Assembly (NCBI GenBank): GCA_016946835.1
Contig: JACVTC010000054.1
Coordinates: 372,501 to 436,500, forward strand
Length of the DNA stretch: 64,000 nt
Origin: Neocallimastix lanati (nom. inval.)
Taxonomy: Eukaryota; Neocallimastigomycota; Neocallimastigomycetes; Neocallimastigales; Neocallimastigaceae
Direction of reading: 5' to 3'
Shown here one piece after another: positions 42,717 to 58,100 of this stretch (the first letter of the stretch is position 1; every line of letters begins with the position of its first letter). A model generated the notes under the pieces. It searched no databases, had not been told where the DNA came from, and saw only the letters and a program-made list of their open reading frames with translations. Position numbers and translations under genes: made by a program.

Positions 42717-43242
42717 TTCCGGTTTCATTATTTTTTTAGCATTCTTTTAAAATTATTTTATATATAATGCATTAATGAAGACTCATCACATAAATGCAGA
42801 CAGGCTATTGTAAAATGGAAATATAGGAGATTGATACACTCCAAAGTTTGTGTTTAAGACTTTATTTAATGGATGGGAATCTTTTTATAATCTTTCAATA
42901 CAAACATTTTATTTACCTCTACATATTAGTTTATATATTATTATTTTACAGAAAGTTATTACATACACCGTACTTTTTGTATCTATTAGAAAATCAAAAA
43001 CTCTAAGAAAAAAAAAAAAAAAAAAAAAAAAAAAGGAGAGCGATTATTCCTTATAACAAAATATACACAAGTTTTATTTTACTTTAATAATTATCAACTA
43101 CTGAAAAAAGCAAGAATTTCATATTATTTAATTTTTCTATATTTATATTTTTCTAAATTTACATTTTTTTTTATATTCATTTTTCTTAGTTTTTAGTATT
43201 TTATCTTTTTATATATATAATAAATAGTAGGGGTAAAATTCC
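42513..43242. other. AT-rich stretch without a supported gene
   Basis: A 68-residue frame at 42850-43056 ends in a poly-Lys artefact from an A run. I see no family resemblance and do not call it a gene. Confidence 0.5.
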
Positions 43243-43320
43243 TTGATATTCATCTTCATAACCTTCTGATTCAATTTCACCAGTAACTGGATCACATTCC
43301 TTAACAATGAATAAAGTTAT
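43243..43320 (-). pseudogene. Fragment of coatomer subunit gamma (gamma-COP) appendage region
   Basis: On the minus strand the frame reads FIVKECDPVTGEIES followed by EGYEDEYQ. This closely follows the highly conserved VKDCDPxTGExxxEGYEDEY stretch in the C-terminal appendage of gamma-COP (Sec21/COPG), a COPI vesicle-coat subunit. No other part of that protein of about 870 residues is visible in the flanking kilobase on either side. I read it as an isolated exon-sized fragment left by duplication or rearrangement; the working gene must be elsewhere. Confidence 0.7.
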
Positions 43321-43329
43321 AAATAACTA

Positions 43330-44439
43330 AAATCAAAGAAATAAATAAATTTATAGAAAATTAAATATAAATTAAGTAAATAAAAAATAAATAATTTAAC
43401 ATAAGGTAAAAACTAATGAAATTTCTTAAAAATTTTTGGAAACGTAACCTTCATTATGAGAAATAAAATAAAGCTATTTATATGGATTTTAAATAAATAA
43501 TGATACCCTTTAAGATGATAAAAGAAAAAAGTTAGATATTGATATTTATATTTTTGATACACTAATAATCATAATAAATGTACTTGTAAAATTATTTAGA
43601 TACTATTTATAAAAATGGAATGTAAAGGAAGTTCTTGCGATTATTATTGGTAAGATTAAACTTAAAATTATGGAAATCTTTCTTATGATACTATTTATCG
43701 AGAATTAAAGATTATTTCAATATTACTAAAATGATATATATGTTAGAAAATTAGGATTTTTAGTTTACAACTATATAGTTTATGATACAAATAATATAGT
43801 TTTAAAAAAATTATTTTCTATAAATACTAAATATCTTTAAAGCCCGTGTACATTGAAATTAGCCATAAGTTTTTTTTTAAAAAAAAAAAAAAAAAAATAG
43901 AAGAATTTTATATTACAACAAAGAAGAAACAAAATGTAATTAAGATCATTACTCTATACTTTAATCAATTTTATTTAAGAAAAATTATGAAATTATGATA
44001 ATAAAATTAACCATAATTTTTATAATTAATAAATTATCATTTAATAATGTATATATTTTTTTTCCAATTTTAAACTTAAACATTTTTTTATATATATAAA
44101 GATTTCTCTTAATAATTTAAACCATACAAATGAATATCTATAACAAGAAGTAATACATAAACAATAATTATATTATATATATAAAAAAAAGATAAAACAA
44201 TATAAAATGAGGAAAACGAAATTCTATTTTTCTTTACTTTAAATACTATTTTTAATACCATTTTAAATGTGTATAAAAAACAAATAATGAATTGTCGTAT
44301 GAAGTATTTCAATAAAGGTTTAATCCATTAAATGAGTTTGAAAATATTCAAGAAATAACAAAAAATATTAAGCAATGTAAAAATATAATATTAAATTTTT
44401 ATAAAAAAAATATTATATGATCGTTGTTACGAATATATA
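43330..44439. other. Stretch with weak coding-like debris
   Basis: Short scraps such as MECKGSSCDYYW (about 43616) occur but are broken by stops within a few codons. The 67-aa minus frame at 44109-44312 is hydrophobic AT-rich translation without family features. Confidence 0.45.
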
Positions 44440-44499
44440 ATATATATATAAAAAAAAAAAAAAAAAAAAAAAATATGAAAGTCTTTATTAGATAATTAT

Positions 44500-44800
44500 A
44501 TAATACTTCAAAAATTTAATGTGCCATATTATAAACTATTTGCTGGGTTATATTCGAGAGATTATTATGGAAAACAATATTTCATTACAGAATTTTTTAA
44601 AAAAAAAATAATGAAAAATTTTGGTATAATACTGATTCTTATGAAGAATATTTTTATATTGAAAAAGTTAATTACGTTTTATTAGAACCGCACTACTTAA
44701 ATTCATATAAATATTTAAACTCAATGGACTGTTCTTCATAGCTTAATATAACTGAAGTTAATCAAGAATCAAATTCATCAAAAATAATGGCATTATTTTT
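44500..44800 (+). pseudogene. Broken coding fragment of unknown family
   Basis: Plus-strand islands VPYYKLFAGLYSRDYYGKQY and, after a frame change at an A run near 44600, WYNTDSYEEYFYIEKVNYVL and LEPHYLNSYKYLNSMDCSS, then a stop and LNITEVNQESNSSK. The Tyr/Asn-rich secreted-protein flavour resembles the ectodomains of the two receptor genes nearby, but no family can be assigned. A frameshift and a stop make it non-functional as read. Confidence 0.4.
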
Positions 44801-45170
44801 GATGCATATTATTGTTTTTAATAATCATTTTACTAAATTTTATCTTGTTCTATACTCATTGTAATAATAGATAGTTTTTAAGTCTTTATATTATATTCAT
44901 TTATTAGGCTATCTAAATAAATTCAATGTTTTTATAATTTTAAATTAGATAAGATATAAATTATTCCTTAACATATATATATTTAAAAAAATTTACAAAT
45001 CAAATTTATATATATTCATTACTCAAATCATTAAAAATTTAAAGATTTACAAAAAATTTTGATATAATGAATATTTTATCTTTTTATTATAATAGAAAAT
45101 ATTCTTTAAATTATTTGTAAAATTTTTAAATAAAAAACTACCAAAATATTTATAAATGCACTTTATAATA

Positions 45171-45220
<50 letters not shown>

Positions 45221-45696
45221 GTTTTTTATGTTTATATAATATGGTTTTTTACTATTTATAATATTTTTAAACTAATATATAAATGATAGTTAGCATTATC
45301 AATATAACATTTAATATTACATTATTAATATTTCCTATTTTAAAATTGAAGTTATTATTATAAATATAATTAATTAATCTTATTTAGTAAATTTAAATTA
45401 TTATAATTAAATATTATATTATTTTTTTATATTTATATAATAATAATAATATTTTTGATTAAATATAAAAATTTAAGTATAATAATTTATTATTATTTTT
45501 TTAATTTATACTTGAATTCTTTTATTGCAATATTGTTGTTGTTGTTACCTTAATTATTATTTTATTAACACTATTGCTATATAAAAAAATAAAAGTTCAT
45601 GTATGTAATATTAAAGTATATTAATGATAAATTTTTTATATATTAATTTATTTAGGCATGTTTATGAAAGGATATATTATTACATAGTAAATATAT
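44801..45696. other. Intergenic stretch with AAT array
   Basis: It contains (AAT)n at about 45172-45220 and otherwise plain AT-rich DNA downstream of the minus-strand receptor gene. Confidence 0.6.
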
Positions 45697-51368
<5,672 letters not shown>

Positions 51369-51982
51369 GTTTAGTTGATTATATGACTTATTTTTTTAAT
51401 ATATTACAAAATAAAATAAAATAATATATATTAAAAAAAAAAAAAAAAAAATAGATATTTTAAGATACTTTTATGATAAATTTTTTAATTTTAAATAATT
51501 ATATAATTATATTCTAAAAAATATTTCTTTTCAAATACATTCACTAGATTATAAAAAGTTAAAAATAATAATTTTTCTTAAAATTTAAATAATATATAAA
51601 AATATTTATATCTATATATACATATATACAATATACAATATATTAAAATTTAAAATTTTAAAATTTTAATTTTATTGTAATTGATTAATAAAATAATTAA
51701 AAGTTTTTAATAATTTTATTTTTATATATAATTTAATATTTTGAATTTTGTTATATTTTATATCATCAAATATATATAATTCTTAATTCTATTTTCTAAA
51801 AAAAAAATAATAATAATAATAATAATAATTATAATTAGTTATTAAAACATCTATTTTTAATATGACATTTCTACTACGGAAAAAAAAAAAAAAAAAAAAA
51901 AAAAATCTATATTAAAAAAATTTAACTATTATTTTAATTTTTTTTTTTTTTTATTAAATAAATGATATTTATAATTACTTTC
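51369..51982. other. Intergenic stretch upstream of the receptor
   Basis: AT-rich and includes the presumed promoter of the minus-strand receptor. No specific element is recognised. Confidence 0.6.
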
Positions 51983-52253
51983 TGTTAAATATCACAGTTA
52001 TGTGTTTAATTACATTGTACATTATACTACATTATTAAGTGTAAAATATTTTTTTATTCGATAATATAATGCAGTGTAACGTTAAATGTTACCAATAATG
52101 TTAGACTAGAAAATAAATATAAATAACATGTAATAACATATTCTTAAATGAATAAGGTCTTTCTAAATGTAAAAGCAATAAATAAATAAATAAATAAATA
52201 AACACATAATAAAATATAAATATCATTTCTGAATTTAAGTGTTATATTTAACA
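51983..52253 (+). repeat. 5' LTR of the copia element, 271 bp
   Basis: Begins TGTTAAATAT and ends ATATTTAACA, exact inverted termini of TG...CA type, directly followed by the primer site. The partner LTR is outside the window, so the ends rest on these termini only. Flanking bases before it are CTTTC. Confidence 0.78.
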
Positions 52254-52273
52254 GATTAAGAGTCTCATGACTC
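52254..52273 (+). promoter_or_regulatory. Primer-binding site matching tRNA-Lys(CUU) anticodon arm
   Basis: GATTAAGAGTCTCATGACTC directly follows the LTR. Its first 16 bases are the complement of CATGAGACTCTTAATC, the anticodon arm of eukaryotic tRNA-Lys(CUU) as I know it. Priming by an internally cleaved half-tRNA is known for Drosophila copia and yeast Ty5 with initiator tRNA-Met. Confidence 0.7.
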
Positions 52274-52371
52274 AATAATTCATTAACAATTGCTGATATC
52301 AAAATCTAATATATTAAATATTAAACATTCATTAAATATTAAAATAAAGAAATATTGGCAGCCACATTAAA

Positions 52372-53997
52372 ATGACTAAATCAGATAATTCAACAGTTAC
52401 GGGGAGTTCTTCAAAAACTTCTTCAAAGACAACAAAGACTACAAATACATCGAGTACAACAATGAATGATACTCTTGTCGAAGTAGAACCTCCAAATATT
52501 CAAACCAACACAATTAATAAATTTCACATTCAAAACTTTAGAATTACAAATGAAAACTTTCACAAATGGCATTCAGACTTAAAATTATTCCTTGATTCTG
52601 AAGAATTGGGTGATTATATATCAAAGAATATCAAAGATATAAACACAAATAAAAAACATTTAAAATATGACAGTACAGTCAGAATTATAATATTAAACAG
52701 CCTCGACGAATATACAAAAAGCTTATTAAATAATTGTACAAGTGCCTACTTAATGATAAAGGAATTAAAGGAAAGATTTTCAGAAACAGGCCCTTCAAGA
52801 TTATTTGAAATTGAAATGAAGATAAAAAAGCTAGAAATCGAAAACGATGACTTTAAACTGTATTTAGATAATCTTAACTCATTATTTACAGAATACAATA
52901 ACGAGGCAAAATCTCAAAATAAGCCAGAACTAAGTGAAGAAACAAAAGTCTTGTATTCTTTAGAGGAACTAAATAAAGTCGGCATCGCATATTCATTCAC
53001 ATTTCTATATGTTGAAAAGACATTTAAGGATTTAAAAGAAGACATAACAAAACTAAGTACCATAATTAAGAAAAGTAAAAGTATTAAACGAGTAGAAATC
53101 AAGGAAACATATCAACACGAAGATCAAATTAATAGAGTCCGAAATGGGAAACTCCCATATAATTTTAATAAAGAAGCAAATTCCAACGAATACTGTCAAT
53201 ATTGCCATAAAAATGGGCACACTACTGATAACTGTTTCTTCAATCCATCGAATTCACCAAATAATAACTATAGAGGAGAAAAGAAAAATATTAATAATAA
53301 GTCAAGAAACAAAATTAAAATTAAAAGAACATCTTTAAACAGGAAAGGTAGTAAAAGAAACTTCAAATCTTATAACGTTAATTATGAAGAACAAAACAAT
53401 TCGAATTCAGATTCAGATCCTTCATTCGACTTCTGCTTCAATATAAAAACTAATTGTGTAAAAGATAATTTTAATAACAGTTCAATAACTTCCAGGAACA
53501 TAAGGGTAAATAAAGTAACTACCGAAATCTTAAAAGAAGAAAATAATATTATGGAAGATAACAATATAGAATCATGGATCATTGATAGTGGAACAGGGAT
53601 TAATTTATCTAAGAATATAAAAATACTATCAAACATTGAAGAAGTTGCCAATAGAGGAATTACATACCCAAACGGACAATCCGATAGAATATACAAAAAG
53701 GGTATGTACAAAGGGATGTATAAAAATAATAATTTTTCTATTGGAGAAGTATTTTATGCTCCAAACATACAAAATAATTTAATTTCCACTCATTACCTAT
53801 GTAAAAAAGGCTTCAAATTAGTAATGGATATGCATAACAATAAAGAAAGACTCCAAATATTTAAAAATAATAAACTAATTACTACCGTTTATACAAATGA
53901 TGAAAACCTCTTTACTTTAAATACAAGCTCAATGAAAAATAAAGATTATAATATAAACAATGTCGATTTAAAATTATGGCATGCTAGATTAGGCCAC
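52372..53997 (+). CDS. Copia Gag-protease part of the polyprotein (interrupted)
   Basis: Start MTKSDNSTVTGSSS. Gag core with FHKWHSDLKLFLDSEELGDY; CCHC zinc knuckle CQYCHKNGHTTDNC; a basic Asn/Lys-rich linker; aspartic protease motif WIIDSGTGINLS; then the pre-integrase motif LKLWHARLGH, where the frame is cut by the Ty3 element at the GCCAC duplication. Read on into the inserted LTR, the frame picks up about a dozen foreign codons (KDIINIFINFN) and stops at 54036. Gag and protease look intact; they process and package element RNA in virus-like particles in the cell. Confidence 0.92.
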
Positions 53998-54569
53998 TGT
54001 AAAGATATTATTAATATCTTTATAAATTTTAATTAAATTTAATCATAAATTTAAGTAAAATTGAAATAAATCTATTAAAAATCACGTGTATAAAATTATT
54101 GCAAATAATTTTAAACAAAACTTCGACTTCTTCCCAATCATATTAATAAATTAAAAATTTCTCTTGTGAAACTAGTAATTGAAAATCATTTCTTTTTATG
54201 TAATTTAATTTAAATAATAAGAGTTAAGGTTTTTTACAAGATAAATTAACAACATGAAACTATGCAATTAGTCATGTTGAAACTTACGGCATTTTATGCT
54301 AAATTTATATTAAATAATTATGACAACTTTTATATTATTTTAAAATAGAAAATATATAATAAATTTACTAATAATATTTAAATAATAAATAAATAATAAA
54401 TGAACTCAATTAGAATTGATTATATTTATTTTAGTTATTAATTATAATTCTCTTTATTTAGTAATAGTTAATTATTTATTATTAGTTTAGGTTAGTATTG
54501 TTTTTAAATAAATAGTTAGATAATATAATTCAATAGGAATTATATATTCTAAATGTAATAAGATAAAAA

Positions 54570-54578
54570 TATAAATAG
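54570..54578 (+). promoter_or_regulatory. Candidate TATA box of the chromovirus promoter
   Basis: TATAAATAG lies 38 bases before the predicted transcript start at 54608. The surrounding DNA is AT-rich, so the motif alone is weak; the spacing is the support. Confidence 0.5.
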
Positions 54579-54607
54579 TTAACCAAATTTCATGTATTTT
54601 AATCGAT

Positions 54608-54618
54608 GTAATTGTTAT
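54608..54618 (+). promoter_or_regulatory. Predicted transcript start and self-primer
   Basis: GTAATTGTTAT is the exact reverse complement of the first 11 bases after the 5' LTR (54771-54781). In Tf1 of fission yeast the first 11 nt of the transcript anneal to the primer site and prime minus-strand synthesis. The same length and placement are seen here. Confidence 0.72.
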
Positions 54619-54770
54619 TAACGATTTATTGTTAATAACACTAATAAGTAATAAAGATTATTTTAAAATCTAAATATAATAAAACTTATTTGTTTATAAA
54701 ACATTTTTGTGTTATTTAGTGTTATTATAATTTTTGACTTATAATCTATTTTTTAAATCAAAACTTTATA

Positions 54771-54781
54771 ATAACAATTAC
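54771..54781 (+). promoter_or_regulatory. Primer-binding site for self-priming
   Basis: ATAACAATTAC is immediately adjacent to the LTR and does not resemble a tRNA 3'-end complement (no TGG start). It pairs with 54608-54618; pairing extends two more bases into the LTR end. Confidence 0.72.
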
Positions 54782-54870
54782 CTTTTTCTCTCAATAAAAT
54801 ACGTTATAAGTCAAGATTATAACACGTGATACGTTAACAGTGGCTTGTGTGTGGCTTGATTCAAAATATT

Positions 54871-54950
54871 TTTTTACCAGTTTTAGATTATTGCTATCAG
54901 TTTCAGAATATTGCCACCAGCTCTATAATATTGCTACCGAAATTACAATT
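54871..54950 (+). repeat. Four degenerate 20-bp repeats in the chromovirus leader
   Basis: Units start at 54871, 54891, 54911 and 54931 with a TTGCTACCAGTTTTAGAATA-like consensus. They lie between the primer site and the gag-pol frame. Confidence 0.7.
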
Positions 54951-55148
54951 ACATGTCTTAGAACAAGATTCGAAAAATCATAAACCTTTAATATTTTAAT
55001 TTATAACGTTACGTTTACTCGACAGCACCGCTTCAAAGGATAGAGCTAGATCGACTAGATGAAAAAACGTTATAGTTTGAAATATTTATTTGTTTGATAT
55101 TTTTGTTAAAGAAATTGCAAAAATTTAAGTCAATTTAAAATAATCAAA

Positions 55149-58100
55149 TTGGAGGGATTTAACAACCTAATAAGAAGATTCGAAGACCTTAACCTGCAAG
55201 AAATGAATCAAGAGAATCATCAAGTTCTGCCCCGTAACAATCAAAAGATTGTTAACGAACCACCGCTATTTTCTGGAATCAAGAAGGACTTTGATGGCTT
55301 CCTTACAAGAGCTGAAATAGCTATGGAAGCCAATCCACAAGGTTTCAATAACGACCATACAAAGGTCAGATTTATAATTTCTTATCTTGTCGGTGATCCC
55401 TTGATATGGGCCTCAAACTTGCGAAGAAATAATGATCCCCTGCTCAATGTTTATGAAGATTTTATTCAAGAATTAAGAAATCAATTTGGAGAGCAGGACA
55501 TGAGCACAGTTGTCGCAAACGGTAAATTATGCAGCATCCGACAACATAAATTTGGTCATGTTAGTGAGTATATAAATGAATTTAATAAAATCAGCAGACA
55601 TTCAGATTTTAACGATTCTGCTAAGATTTATATGTTTGTAAAAGGACTTCACTACAAGATGAGGGAGCACCTTGCAGTGGTAAATCCAAATCCCAACAAC
55701 TTAAGAAGACTTTTCACTGATGTCCTTAGTATCGAAAGCTTAACTAAGAGACATGAAATAAATGAATTTTTCTATCATAATTATTACCATCGTAAGGAAA
55801 TAAATAATAATAATCATGCGTCTACTAGTGACCCAATGGAAATAGATTTATACAGAATTAAGAGAGGACAAACGAATACAAGTTACTTCCCTTCTAACCA
55901 GAAATTATATCAAGAAAACTCGAATTCAAGAGATGAAGAAAGAAGGAAAGGATTGTGCTATTATTGTAAAAAACCAGGTCATCGCTATTTTAACTGTCCA
56001 AATAAGAAGAAACCTGCCGGAGTCAAGATTATCAGTAAACAAGAAAACACCGCTACCACACCCTCAAGTAGTTTAAGAAGAATTAGAAGAATCAACAGCC
56101 AAGAAGATATTGTCAAAGTTAGAAAAATCGTGGAAGAACAAAACTCACTTTTGACAAAGAAAAGTAATATCATTGATTTCTATATTAAAACAAACGATAC
56201 AGAAGAAGTAAAAGCAAGAGTTCTGATCGATTCTGGTTCTGATCTTAATTTTATCCATCCTGAATTCGCTAAAGCCTTTGGAATTAAAACAAAAGAAATC
56301 GAAGAACCTTTCCGTGTTACTGGTCTTGGATATGGTGTTTCATCAGTAAAAAAGGAAACTGAGAAATGCGTTCTTCGTTTAAGGAACCACTTGGAAACGA
56401 TTCAACTCTATGTTCTCAGGATTCCTGATGTTGATATTATCTTGGGTTTACCATGGATCAATAAGCACTCCCCCTACAACTACCATGACGCAAAGAAGAT
56501 TTCTTTCGGATCCGGTTTTTGTGCAAGACATTGTAACAATGGTAAAAGAAAAAGGAAAAACAAGAACAAGAAAAGGAACAAAGGAAAAGAACCTGCTACC
56601 AACCTAGAAGAAAACAAAGTTATTATTGAAGAATCAAGAAAAAGAAAACCTCTCTTTGACTCTGATTCCGACTCTGACTCAGAAGAAGAAATTTCTATTC
56701 GTGGCCGCCGAACTCGTATTAGAACTTGCTCTGAATTTAATAATTATGATAGTGATAGTGATATTAATGATACTTTTATGTTAGATAATTTTAGTGATAG
56801 CATTAGTGATAGTGATAACTTTAGCGATAGTGATGATATTATTGTTATGAATTGTGATAGTAAAATTAGTACTAATAGTTTAAGGATTTTAAAGAAAATT
56901 TGTGAATCTAGTAAATGTAAGAAATTAAATGTAATTGAAAAATGTAATGATGAAGATAATAATTTAAATAAAGATGGTGAAAAGGTCGAAGTACCTGAAA
57001 TCTATTTGATGTTTAAAGAAGTGTTTAATGAAAATAATTGTAATGTGTTACCTCCGCATCGTAATTATGATTGTGAAATTAAATTAAAAGATAATTGTAG
57101 TCTATTTTATGGTCCGTTGTACCCTTTAACTGAAACGGAGAGAGAAGAATTAAAGAAATATTTAGAAGAGAATTTAAAAAAGGGTTTTATTAGGAAATCT
57201 TCTTCTCCTGCTGGTGCACCTATTTTATTTGTTAGAAAAAAGGATGGTACTTATAGACTAGTTATTGATTATAGAAAATTGAACGAAATGACCATCCGTA
57301 ACTCTTATCCACTTCCTTTAATTAGTGAATTGCTGGATAGAGTTAAAGGTGCTAAATATTTTACTAAGTTAGATTTAAAATCTGCTTATAACTTAGTAAG
57401 AATTAAAGAAGGTGACGAGTACAAAACTGCCTTTCGTACAAGATACGGGCACTTTGAATATCTCGTTATGCCTTTTGGGCTTAAGAATGCCCCTGCTACA
57501 TTCCAACATTTTATAAATGATGTTCTCAGTGATTACTTAGATGATTTTGTAATCTCTTACATTGATGACATTTTAATTTATTCTAATACTTTAGAAGAAC
57601 ATCATGTACATGTTAAGAAAGTTTTAAGAAAATTGTTAGAGAATCATTTAGTTGTTAAATTAGAAAAGTGTGAATTTGATGTAACTGAAACTACCTTTCT
57701 TGGTTATGTTTTATCAAGAGATGGAATTAAAATGGATAAAGAAAAAGTTAAAGCAATTTTAGATTGGCTTGTTCCAACAAACGTTAAAGAAATTCAATCG
57801 TTTATTGGACTTTGTAATTATTACAGAATTTTTATTAAAGACTTTGCGAAAATTGCAAATCCTCTCCACAAATTAACTAGAAAAAATGTTCCTTTTAATT
57901 GGAGTTCTGAACAACAAAAAGCGTTTGATACTTTAAAAGAATTATTTACTACTGCTCCTATTTTGAAACATCCTGATAGCAACAAACAATTCATTGTTGA
58001 AACTGATGCTAGTAATTTTGCTGTTGGTGCAATTCTTTCTCAGGAATTTGATGGGCATTTGCATCCAATTGCTTTTATTTCTACTAGCTTAACTAAATCC

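Larger units (their letters stand above)
53998..54770 (+). repeat. 5' LTR of the chromovirus
   Basis: Begins TGTAAAGATATT and ends AACTTTATA (TG...TA ends rather than TG...CA). U3 is 53998-54607 and R-U5 54608-54770 if the self-priming start is right. Confidence 0.95.

Noticed and set aside
42850-43056. 68-residue plus-strand frame ending in poly-Lys
   Set aside because: The tail is an A-run artefact and the rest matches no family known to me.
44109-44312. 67-residue hydrophobic minus-strand frame
   Set aside because: Generic AT-rich translation with no neighbouring exons or motifs.
53382-53711. Minus-strand frames within the copia and chromovirus coding parts
   Set aside because: They are shadows of the plus-strand polyprotein frames, whose domain order is clear.
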